This document shows, piece by piece, positions 28,237-35,052 of a DNA stretch of 64,000 nucleotides. The stretch comes from Arcticibacterium sp047623945. GTDB lineage: Bacteria > Bacteroidota > Bacteroidia > Cytophagales > Spirosomataceae. Within the stretch, counting starts at the first letter, position 1, and each line of letters starts with the position of its first letter. The position numbers and the translations under genes are program-made. The stretch lies in assembly GCA_047623945.1 (NCBI GenBank), contig JBLHOT010000002.1:1-64000 (forward strand). The letters run 5' to 3'. The notes beneath the pieces were generated by a model. That model did no database searches. It saw nothing but the letters and a program-made list of their open reading frames with translations, and was not told the origin of the DNA.

Positions 28237-29175
28237 ATGTATAAGAGATTTGCTATTGTCACCATTGCGGCGGTTTACTTCCTTATCCTAGTTGGAGGGA
28301 TTGTAAGGGCAACAGGCTCTGGAATGGGATGTCCAGATTGGCCAAAGTGCTTTGGTATGTGGGTACCGCCTACCAACGAGGCTGATTTACCTCTCAATTA
28401 CCAAGAAATATTTGGAGAGAAGTTAAAAGGTGAAGTAGAGTTTAATGTTTTCAAGACTTGGACTGAATACGTTAACAGATTATTGGGCGTAAGCATAGGC
28501 TTATTGATTTTTGGAACCCTTTTGGGAGCATGGCTTAAGTATCGGAAAAGACATCAAAAGATTGTTTGGATGTCGCTTTTGGCTTTTGTGCTTGTAGGTT
28601 TAGAGGGCTTTTTGGGCTCAAAAGTGGTATCCAGTGAATTGAATCCTGTCTTAATAACGCTTCATCTTGTTTTGGCGATTGGGGTAGTTATAGTATTGAT
28701 ATATGCCTTGTTTCTGGCATATAGTTTTGAAGATGGAGCTTTTATTAGGAGTAACAGGTCTTTTAGGTTTGCTGTTTCCATACTGATGCTGTTAAGTTTG
28801 GTCCAATTGTTTCTGGGAACGCAAATTCGTCAGATGATTGACTTAGCTTCATTTTCTACATTGCCAAGGACCCAATGGATTGATACTCTAGAAGGAGGAC
28901 GGTTTTATATGCATATCACCATGGCGGTTGTAGTTTTATTTGCTCATATCTGGTTTTATTGGAATGTGAGAAAGGAGAAGGGAGAGAAAGTTGTTTGGCT
29001 AGATTGGTTACTGGCATTGGTCGTTTTTGAGTTTGCAACTGGAGGTGTTTTGGGTATGTTGGATATTCCAGCCTACTCTCAACCTATACATCTGACTCTG
29101 GCGACTGTGATCTTGGGGATACAGTTTTTGGTGTTTTTGATTTTTGGAGAACATAAGAGAATAGAAATGTCTTAA
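28237..29175 (+). CDS. ctaA: Heme A synthase (COX15/CtaA)
   Basis: Membrane enzyme that oxidises the C8 methyl of heme O to the formyl of heme A. The 312 residues hold about eight helices and start with the family block LILVGGIVRATGSGMGCPDWPKC. The His ligands of the two hemes can be placed in LITLHLVLAIG, YMHITMAVVV and QPIHLTLAT, and VNRLLGVSIG is also typical. It is placed directly before ctaB with no spacer at all (stop at 29173-29175, next ATG 29176). It supplies the heme A needed by the coxA product encoded upstream. Confidence 0.93.
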   Translation: MYKRFAIVTIAAVYFLILVGGIVRATGSGMGCPDWPKCFGMWVPPTNEADLPLNYQEIFGEKLKGEVEFNVFKTWTEYVNRLLGVSIGLLIFGTLLGAWLKYRKRHQKIVWMSLLAFVLVGLEGFLGSKVVSSELNPVLITLHLVLAIGVVIVLIYALFLAYSFEDGAFIRSNRSFRFAVSILMLLSLVQLFLGTQIRQMIDLASFSTLPRTQWIDTLEGGRFYMHITMAVVVLFAHIWFYWNVRKEKGEKVVWLDWLLALVVFEFATGGVLGMLDIPAYSQPIHLTLATVILGIQFLVFLIFGEHKRIEMS

Positions 29176-30057
29176 ATGAAAGAGGTTATAGTTTCGAATA
29201 GTATGGGGGTAAAGGCGAGGGCTTTATTTGACTTAACGAAGTTCAGACTTTCGGCAACTGTCGTGTTTTCTAGTGCAGTAGGTTTTGTTTTAGGAGCGAC
29301 TGAATTGAGCTATGGTATGCTTCTCTTGTTTGCTCTAGCGGCTTTTTTAACTACAGCAGCTGCAAATGTTATCAATCAAATCTTTGAAAAAGATTTAGAT
29401 AAATTGATGTCTCGAACCAAAGCTAGGCCTTTACCTACAGGGAAGATTAGCGTTAATGAGGCAATTGTTTTTTCAACGCTTTGTTTAGTCGTGGCCATGT
29501 TTATATTGGTTTATTACTTTAACCTTAAGGCCGCGGGGATCTCTTTCTTGTCCTATGTTCTATATGGTTATGTCTATACACCCCTTAAAAGAAAAGGTCC
29601 TATTGCCGTGGCGGTGGGAGCTCTTCCTGGAGCTTTTCCTCCGATGATTGGCTGGCTTGCAGCTACCAATCAGTTTGGTTTAGAGCCTGGAATACTTTTT
29701 GGTATTCAGTTTTTTTGGCAGTTTCCTCATTTCTGGGCTATAGCTTGGGTGCTAGATGAAGATTATGCGAAAGCTGGTTTTAGGCTATTACCCTCTGCCG
29801 GTGGTAGAAATATAAACTCCGCCCTTCAGATAATGACGTATACGGTGGTATTGTTGCCTTTGTGTTGGGTACCGTTTTATCTAGGTATGACTGGCATTAA
29901 TTCGGCTATGATTGCTATGCTTTTTGGTGTGCTATTTTTAATTCAGACATTTCATCTTATGCGTAAGATGGATAATAAGGCTGCCACGCAGTTAATGTTT
30001 GGTTCTTTTATATATTTACCTGTGGTTCAAATTTCATTTTTATTAGACAAATTATGA
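29176..30057 (+). CDS. ctaB: Protoheme IX farnesyltransferase (heme O synthase)
   Basis: UbiA-family prenyltransferase, 293 residues, about eight helices, that adds farnesyl to heme B to make heme O. The substrate-binding Asp-rich motif is visible in NVINQIFEKDLDKLMSRT, followed by RPLPTGKIS, and a second block in VLDEDYAKAGFRLLP. The last codons overlap the start of the next gene by 4 bases, so translation is coupled. With ctaA it completes heme A synthesis from heme B. Confidence 0.95.
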   Translation: MKEVIVSNSMGVKARALFDLTKFRLSATVVFSSAVGFVLGATELSYGMLLLFALAAFLTTAAANVINQIFEKDLDKLMSRTKARPLPTGKISVNEAIVFSTLCLVVAMFILVYYFNLKAAGISFLSYVLYGYVYTPLKRKGPIAVAVGALPGAFPPMIGWLAATNQFGLEPGILFGIQFFWQFPHFWAIAWVLDEDYAKAGFRLLPSAGGRNINSALQIMTYTVVLLPLCWVPFYLGMTGINSAMIAMLFGVLFLIQTFHLMRKMDNKAATQLMFGSFIYLPVVQISFLLDKL

Positions 30058-30629
30058 CGACAACTTCAAAAGAGGAGGTTAAACCAGTATTGAGTGTTAA
30101 CATTTGGAAGTTCATTACTTGGATATTTATTGTGACTATTTTAATGCTGTTTGCTTCTCAAACTTCTGCCTATTTGGTTAGAAGAGCTGAAGGAAACTGG
30201 ACTGAGTTCTCTATGCCGGCCATATTCTCATGGAGTACCGGGGTACTTTTAGTGAGTAGCTTATTTATGCATTTAGGTTTGAGGTCAGCGAGAAGGGAGG
30301 AGTTTGCTCGTTTGAGAATGTTTATTAGTGCAACGTTCGCTTTTGGTATGATATTCCTTGTCATGCAGTATATGGGATGGCAAGAATTGCAGGCCAATGG
30401 GGTTTACCTTATGGGAAATCCATCTGGTTCATTTCTTTATATTTTGACCGGTTTGCATGCTTTTCACTTATTAAGTGGATTAATTGTTCTCGTTTATGCT
30501 TTAGTAGCGGCATTCAAAATGAGTATTTATACGAAAAAAATAGTACAAATAGAGGTTTGTGCCACGTATTGGCACTTTCTTGACATTTTGTGGATTTACC
30601 TTTTTGTCTTTTTATTGTATTTCAGATAA
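30054..30629 (+). CDS. Cytochrome c oxidase subunit III-like protein (first copy)
   Basis: 191-residue membrane protein of the heme-copper oxidase subunit III family with five helices. The typical blocks are LMLFASQTSAYLVRR, LTGLHAFHLLSGL and the final ATYWHFLDILWIYLF. It lacks the longer loops of the next gene. Start ATG overlaps the ctaB stop by 4 bases. Two subunit III genes in tandem occur in other Bacteroidota oxidase loci; which of them is in the mature oxidase is not decidable here. Confidence 0.9.
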   Translation: MTTTSKEEVKPVLSVNIWKFITWIFIVTILMLFASQTSAYLVRRAEGNWTEFSMPAIFSWSTGVLLVSSLFMHLGLRSARREEFARLRMFISATFAFGMIFLVMQYMGWQELQANGVYLMGNPSGSFLYILTGLHAFHLLSGLIVLVYALVAAFKMSIYTKKIVQIEVCATYWHFLDILWIYLFVFLLYFR

Positions 30630-30676
30630 TTTTATAACCATTATTTCAATAGCAAGGCATTTTTACAAAAGATGAT

Positions 30677-30684
30677 TAAATTTG
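30677..30684 (+). promoter_or_regulatory. Candidate internal -7 element before the second subunit III gene
   Basis: TAAATTTG fits TAnnTTTG, 28 bases before the ATG at 30712, with no clear TTG upstream. A 7-bp inverted repeat (CAAGGCA at 30653-30659, TGCCTTG at 30683-30689) straddles it. It overlaps an in-frame TTG at 30682, which I therefore reject as the start of the next gene. Confidence 0.35.
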
Positions 30685-30711
30685 CCTTGGTTTAAAACTA
30701 AGATTTATTTT

Positions 30712-31437
30712 ATGTCAACACATACTTCTTCAACACCCGAAAACCTATTATGGAAGGGGGGAGTACAGCCAATGAAAGTTGGTTACGGTAAATTGATGAT
30801 GTGGATTTTCCTTTTATCGGATACTTTCACATTTTCAGCATTGCTTATTTCCTATGGTCTTGTAAGATTTAGTTATCCTACATTTAGGGACTTAAATCCT
30901 GGACAGTCATTAAGTGACTTTACCTTTTCCTCTGAATGGTGGCCTACTCCAGAAAAAGTTTTTGAAGCAGTGCCTTTGTTACACGGGGTAAGTGCTCCTT
31001 TAGTATTTGTAGGAATAATGACATTCATACTTATTTTTAGTTCGGTAACTATGGTTTTGGCCGTGGAAGCAGGACATAGAATGGATAAGGCTGACGTAGA
31101 GAAATGGATGCTTTGGACTATCTTAGGTGGAGCTACTTTTTTAGGCTCTCAAGCTTGGGAATGGTCTCACTTTATTCATGGTAGCGGTGTGGGAGCAAAT
31201 TTGGTTTTTAATGAGTACGGCCCGGCAGCTTTCGCAGATTTCTTTTTCTTTATTACTGGATTTCATGGAACACACGTATTGTCTGGGGTGATACTTAATA
31301 TCCTCATTTTTTATAATGCCACTAATGGAGTTTACCAAAAGAGAGGCCATTATGAGATGGTGGAAAAGGTTGGCCTTTATTGGCACTTTGTAGACCTTGT
31401 GTGGGTATTTGTATTTACATTCTTTTATTTAGTTTGA
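30712..31437 (+). CDS. coxC: Cytochrome c oxidase subunit III (second copy)
   Basis: 241-residue heme-copper oxidase subunit III, five or more helices: MWIFLLSDTFTFSALLISYG, FFFITGFHGTHVLSGVILN and the family end GLYWHFVDLVWVFVFTFFY. It is longer than the preceding subunit III-like gene by an inserted loop around residues 55-85. Start chosen at ATG 30712; a TTG 30 bases further up is in frame but sits on a promoter-like element. The spacer of 82 bases is the longest within the cox part and suggests a separate transcript option. Confidence 0.93.
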   Translation: MSTHTSSTPENLLWKGGVQPMKVGYGKLMMWIFLLSDTFTFSALLISYGLVRFSYPTFRDLNPGQSLSDFTFSSEWWPTPEKVFEAVPLLHGVSAPLVFVGIMTFILIFSSVTMVLAVEAGHRMDKADVEKWMLWTILGGATFLGSQAWEWSHFIHGSGVGANLVFNEYGPAAFADFFFFITGFHGTHVLSGVILNILIFYNATNGVYQKRGHYEMVEKVGLYWHFVDLVWVFVFTFFYLV

Positions 31438-31458
31438 CACAGTTTATAGATTAGTATA

Positions 31459-31794
31459 ATGGCGAATCACGTAGAGCATATTGAAGGAGAAAGACAGAAA
31501 CCTCAGGTAAAGCACCTTTGGAGAGTCTTTTGGATATTATTAATAATTACTGCCGTAGAGTTTGTAATAGCTTTTACTATAAGTGCGGATAACGATTTTG
31601 GTAAATGGTTGAAGATTTCAATCTTCATCATATTAACTTTTGTTAAGTCGTTTTATATTGTAGGCACGTTCATGCACCTGAAAGAGGAAGTGAAAGCACT
31701 TATATGGACTGTGGTATTACCAATAATTCTAATTGTTTGGTTTATAGCGGCACTTGTTTATTTTGAAGGTGGCTACATAGGATCCGTTAGATAG
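31459..31794 (+). CDS. Cytochrome c oxidase subunit IV family protein
   Basis: 111-residue protein with three membrane helices (VFWILLIITAVEFVIAFTI, ISIFIILTFVKSFYIVG, ALIWTVVLPIILIVWFIAAL), the usual build of prokaryotic subunit IV (CyoD/CtaF-like). The F-M-H-L-K-E block after helix 2 (GTFMHLKEEVKAL) is a family hallmark. It is a small accessory subunit of the oxidase. The next gene starts one base after its stop. Confidence 0.9.
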   Translation: MANHVEHIEGERQKPQVKHLWRVFWILLIITAVEFVIAFTISADNDFGKWLKISIFIILTFVKSFYIVGTFMHLKEEVKALIWTVVLPIILIVWFIAALVYFEGGYIGSVR

Positions 31795-31795
31795 C

Positions 31796-32488
31796 ATGAA
31801 TAGCAAAATTTTAAAAGCCGGAATACTAATAACCTTATTAGTAGTTCCGGCTTTGGTGTTTCTATTCTTAAAAACATTCGGTAAGAATGAGTTTGTTTTA
31901 CCCTACTACTTTCCAGAATTGGATGTGAGAGGGCATACTGTCGTTGAAGGTGGAGACACATTGTTTCATCAAATTCAAAACTTTGAGTTGACGAATCAAA
32001 AAGATAGTTCACTTAGACTTTCTGATTTTGATGGCGATATAAAACTAGTTAACTTTTTCTTTAGTCGATGCGGAGTGGTATGTCCAATACTGAACTCAAA
32101 TTTAGCTAGAGTTCAAGAAACTTTTAAGGGCGATAGGTCTGTTCAGCTACTATCTATTTCTGTGGATCCTGAATATGATACTGCCGAGGTTCTAGGTACA
32201 TATGCCAATGAGTTTGGGGGGGCTTCATTATCTAATTGGCACTTTCTTACAGGCGATAAGACCTATATATACAAGATGGCTATTAAGGATTTTAAGCTTC
32301 CCGTATCTGATGCGTCTGTTTATACGGACGAACTATTAGATGTGGATGAGATGTTTATTCATTCAGAGAAAGTGCTCCTTTTGGATGGAGATAATTTTGT
32401 GAGAGGAATCTATGACGGTACAGACTTAGAGGAGATGAAGCGGATAAGGTTGGAGGTTAAAGTCTTAAAAAATATAATGAAGGAGTAA
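31796..32488 (+). CDS. SCO family copper chaperone
   Basis: 230-residue membrane-anchored thioredoxin-fold protein (SCO1/SenC/PrrC family) that delivers copper to, or reduces, the CuA site of subunit II. One N-terminal helix (AGILITLLVVPALVFLFL) is followed by a periplasmic domain with the copper motif CGVVC (Cys92, Cys96) and the distal His in MFIHSEKVLLLD. Length is normal. Its stop overlaps the next start by one base (TAATG). Placement beside coxB and subunit III fits its role in oxidase maturation. Confidence 0.93.
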   Translation: MNSKILKAGILITLLVVPALVFLFLKTFGKNEFVLPYYFPELDVRGHTVVEGGDTLFHQIQNFELTNQKDSSLRLSDFDGDIKLVNFFFSRCGVVCPILNSNLARVQETFKGDRSVQLLSISVDPEYDTAEVLGTYANEFGGASLSNWHFLTGDKTYIYKMAIKDFKLPVSDASVYTDELLDVDEMFIHSEKVLLLDGDNFVRGIYDGTDLEEMKRIRLEVKVLKNIMKE

Positions 32489-33009
32489 TGGAGGATAAAA
32501 AGTCATTAAAGACAATTAATATTATTTCGGTACTTGTACCTATAGCGGTAGCTATATTATTAGGGATAAGAAGCAAACCAGATTTTGGAGAATGGACCAA
32601 AGTTCTCCCTCACCTTAATGCTGTCATAAATAGCAGTACAAGCGTTTTGCTAGTAGTGGGCCTATGTTTGGTAAAGTCCGGGAGAAAAAAGGCTCACAGG
32701 AGGGTTATGACTTTTGCTTTTGTTTTGGGAGGATTCTTTCTAGTGAGCTATGTCTTATACCATCTGACAAACCCGTCCACGTCCTTTAGAGGTGAAGGAA
32801 TCGTGAAAATGTTCTACTATTTTATTTTGATTAGCCATATTTTGCTATCAATTGTGGTATTACCTTTGGTGTTGAGAGCATTTTATTTTGCTTTACAGGG
32901 AGATATACTAAGACACAAAAAGCTAGTTAAATTCGCATATCCAATTTGGCTATACGTTTCTATAACAGGAGTAATGGCTTATTTAATGATATCACCATAT
33001 TATGTTTAA
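32488..33009 (+). CDS. DUF420 membrane protein
   Basis: 173-residue protein with about five membrane helices, DUF420 family, commonly next to SCO and cytochrome oxidase genes in Bacteroidota and Firmicutes (CtaM-like in Bacillus and Staphylococcus). Family blocks visible: LPHLNAVINSSTSVLLVVG, AHRRVMTFAFVLGGFFL, FYYFILISHILLSIVVLPLVL and the end HKKLVKFAYPIWLYVSITGV. The conserved His residues suggest a heme or metal role in oxidase assembly; CtaM of Staphylococcus is required for oxidase function, but whether this protein does the same is inference. Start overlaps the SCO stop. Confidence 0.88.
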   Translation: MEDKKSLKTINIISVLVPIAVAILLGIRSKPDFGEWTKVLPHLNAVINSSTSVLLVVGLCLVKSGRKKAHRRVMTFAFVLGGFFLVSYVLYHLTNPSTSFRGEGIVKMFYYFILISHILLSIVVLPLVLRAFYFALQGDILRHKKLVKFAYPIWLYVSITGVMAYLMISPYYV

Positions 33010-33244
33010 AAAGAGATTTGTTTTCAAAGTATTAATGGCTATGACCATTATGTTGCTATTCTCTAATGTTTCTTTGGCTCAGTGTGCCATGTGCAGGGCA
33101 ACGGTCGGAAGTAACTTGAGTGAGGGTAGGGGAGTTATCGGAACAGGCCTTAATTTTGGAATTCTATACTTACTTTTAACACCTTATGTCTTAGTTGCGG
33201 GCTTGGCCCTTGTGTGGTTTAAAGCAAGCAAGAAAAGAGCTTAA
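33002..33244 (+). CDS. Small CxxC membrane protein
   Basis: 80-residue protein that I cannot assign to a characterised family. It has a cleavable-looking signal (FKVLMAMTIMLLFSNVSLAQ), then CAMC with Cys28 and Cys31 at what would be the mature N-terminus, a short Gly-rich stretch (GSNLSEGRGVIGTGLNFG), one membrane helix (ILYLLLTPYVLVAGLALVWF) and a basic tail. The ATG lies inside the end of the DUF420 gene (8-base overlap), which indicates coupled translation and a shared function. The pair of Cys next to the membrane could hold copper or act as a thiol redox pair in oxidase assembly; that is inference. Confidence 0.85.
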   Translation: MFKKRFVFKVLMAMTIMLLFSNVSLAQCAMCRATVGSNLSEGRGVIGTGLNFGILYLLLTPYVLVAGLALVWFKASKKRA

Positions 33245-33299
33245 TATAATGCTCTCTCTTGCGAATAAGATTTAAAGTATTTATAAGAAGTGAGAAATA

Positions 33300-34694
33300 C
33301 TATTTCATTAACTCACTTATGTCGGTAATTATCTTCGCCGCAAGGTTTTCTGCTGTGGTTTCGAATTCGGACTCAGCGTAAATACGAACAATCGGTTCGG
33401 TGTTGGACTTTCTCAGGTGCACCCATTCATTGTCAAATAGAACTTTAAGCCCGTCCTGAGTGTCTACAGGGTATTTCTTGTATTTTTCTTGAACCTTGGC
33501 AATGACAGCATCTACATTGACGCTTGCGTCTAGTTCAATTTTCTTCTTGGCTATAAAATAATTAGGAAGACTTTTTCTCATGACACCTACAGGCTTGTCA
33601 AAGTGAGCTAAATGAGATAAGAAGAGTGCGATTCCTACCAAAGAGTCACGACCATAGTGCAGCTCTGGATATATAATACCACCGTTGCCTTCACCTCCAA
33701 TGATAGCTCCTACCTGCTTCATTTTGGTAACCACATTCACTTCACCAACGGGAGACGCAAAGCACTCTCCTCCATGCTTTTCAGTAATGACCTTTAGTGC
33801 CATACTGGAAGACAGGTTTGATACGGTTTTAAGACCTTTCTTGTTAGTTTTAGAGAGAATGTAGTCAGCTATGGCCACGAGCGTATATTCCTCACCAAAT
33901 GGCTCCCCCGTTTCTGTAATCAGTGCTAATCTATCTACATCTGGGTCTACGACTATGCCTAAATCATAGTCACCTTTCTCTAATTCACTTGAGATCTCTG
34001 TAAGATTCTCAGGAAGTGGCTCGGGGTTATGTGCAAAAAGGCCAGTAGGCTCACAGTTTATGCATTTTATTTTCTGAACTCCTAGGGCTTTCAAAAGCAT
34101 AGGAACAACTATTCCTCCAGTGGAATTAATGGCATCTACAACCACAGAGAAATTTGCTTTTTTTATAGCTTCAACATCGACTAAGTCTAAGTTTAGAATG
34201 GCTTCAATGTGCTTATCAAATTGGCTTTCATCGGTTTGATAGGTGCCAATTTTCTTTACTGTTTCAAAATTGAAGTCTTCTTTATCAGCAATGGCTAAGA
34301 GCTCTTCACCATCGCTTGCCGAAATGAATTCACCTTCTTCATTAAGAAGTTTTAGGGCGTTCCATTGAATTGGATTATGGCTGGCTGTAAGAATAATTCC
34401 TCCGGCAGCTTTTTCAAACACAACGGTCATTTCTACTGTAGGAGTAGTTGAAAGTCCAAGATCTATGACGTCAAACCCAAGGGACTGTAAAGTACTGCTC
34501 ACTAAACTAGAAATTATAGCACCGGACAGTCGAGCATCTCGGCCAATGATAATCTTTTTGTTTTCAGGGCCTCTTTTGGCTATAAAGCTGCCATATGCAG
34601 CTGTGAATTTCACAACATCTACGGGACTTAGGCTGTCTCCTGGCTTCCCCCCTATTGTTCCTCTTATACCGGATATAGATTTAATTAGTGTCAT
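33300..34694 (-). CDS. glmM: Phosphoglucosamine mutase
   Basis: Alpha-D-phosphohexomutase of 464 residues that converts glucosamine-6-phosphate to glucosamine-1-phosphate for peptidoglycan and lipopolysaccharide. The four active-site loops are present: phosphoserine loop TASHNPIQWNALK, metal loop DPDVDRLAL, sugar loop GEGNGGIIYP and phosphate loop RKSNTEPIVRIYAE. I chose ATG 34694 (MTLIKSISGIRGTIGGK), since the longer form from 34739 adds residues unlike the family and overlaps a TACTTTTG element. Convergent with the respiratory operon, 55 bases apart. Phosphomannomutase activity cannot be ruled out from sequence alone. Confidence 0.92.
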   Translation of the reverse strand: MTLIKSISGIRGTIGGKPGDSLSPVDVVKFTAAYGSFIAKRGPENKKIIIGRDARLSGAIISSLVSSTLQSLGFDVIDLGLSTTPTVEMTVVFEKAAGGIILTASHNPIQWNALKLLNEEGEFISASDGEELLAIADKEDFNFETVKKIGTYQTDESQFDKHIEAILNLDLVDVEAIKKANFSVVVDAINSTGGIVVPMLLKALGVQKIKCINCEPTGLFAHNPEPLPENLTEISSELEKGDYDLGIVVDPDVDRLALITETGEPFGEEYTLVAIADYILSKTNKKGLKTVSNLSSSMALKVITEKHGGECFASPVGEVNVVTKMKQVGAIIGGEGNGGIIYPELHYGRDSLVGIALFLSHLAHFDKPVGVMRKSLPNYFIAKKKIELDASVNVDAVIAKVQEKYKKYPVDTQDGLKVLFDNEWVHLRKSNTEPIVRIYAESEFETTAENLAAKIITDISELMK

Positions 34695-34727
34695 GCAGTC
34701 TTTTTTTAGTCTGTTTATAAAGCTGCA

Positions 34728-34735
34728 CAAAAGTA
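34728..34735 (-). promoter_or_regulatory. Candidate -7 element for glmM
   Basis: TACTTTTG on the minus strand, 34 bases before the glmM ATG. The upstream element is only TTTTTCG, so the -33 match is weak. Confidence 0.5.
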
Positions 34736-34802
34736 CCAATTTGTAGGAAGAGATATCGAAAAATTGAGTGTTGAGATAAATATATTTTCAGAATAGGGGC
34801 AC

Positions 34803-34838
34803 AAGAAAAAGACATTCGGGATACCCAAATGTCTTTCC
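34803..34838 (-). terminator. Terminator of an unidentified minus-strand transcript
   Basis: Thirteen-bp stem (AAAGACATT then T/C then GGG, one mismatch) with loop TAT, followed on the minus strand by TTTTTCTT. It lies between the rpoC terminator and the glmM promoter, so it either backs up rpoC termination or ends a small RNA from 34840-34990. Confidence 0.6.
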
Positions 34839-34990
34839 AATTCGAAAATACTTTAACCTATGATAACGTCAATTATTTGACGGGACATACACTTTAAATA
34901 TACTTGATCAAGTATATAGTACTAATTTAAGAGTTTCTTGTCATAACTGAAATATGCCGTAACAAACGGTCAATATAGTATTAGATAGAG
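34839..34990. other. Structured gene-free stretch with palindromes
   Basis: No reading frame. It holds a perfect 20-base palindrome at 34898-34917 centred on TTGATCAA, and a 6-bp inverted repeat CGTCAA/TTGACG at 34867-34882. With the terminator at 34803-34838 this could be a small RNA gene on the minus strand, but I find no consensus promoter for it. The palindrome could equally be an operator for a dimeric regulator. Confidence 0.4.
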
Positions 34991-35030
34991 CCAAAATAAT
35001 AAACCCGCCTCCGAAGGAAGCGGGTTTATA
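34990..35030 (-). terminator. Terminator of rpoBC
   Basis: Twelve-bp stem, one G-U pair, between 35001-35012 and 35016-35027 with a 3-base loop, G-C-rich at the tip, followed on the minus strand by TTATTATTTT. It sits 26 bases after the rpoC stop. Confidence 0.85.
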
Positions 35031-35052
35031 AAAATCAAGAATTAGGTTTTGC

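Noticed and set aside
30682..30711. Longer form of the second subunit III gene from TTG 30682
   Set aside because: That TTG is inside a TAAATTTG element; ATG 30712 gives a normal start.
34695..34739. Fifteen extra residues at the N-terminus of glmM
   Set aside because: They lie over a TACTTTTG element and are unlike the family; ATG 34694 fits.
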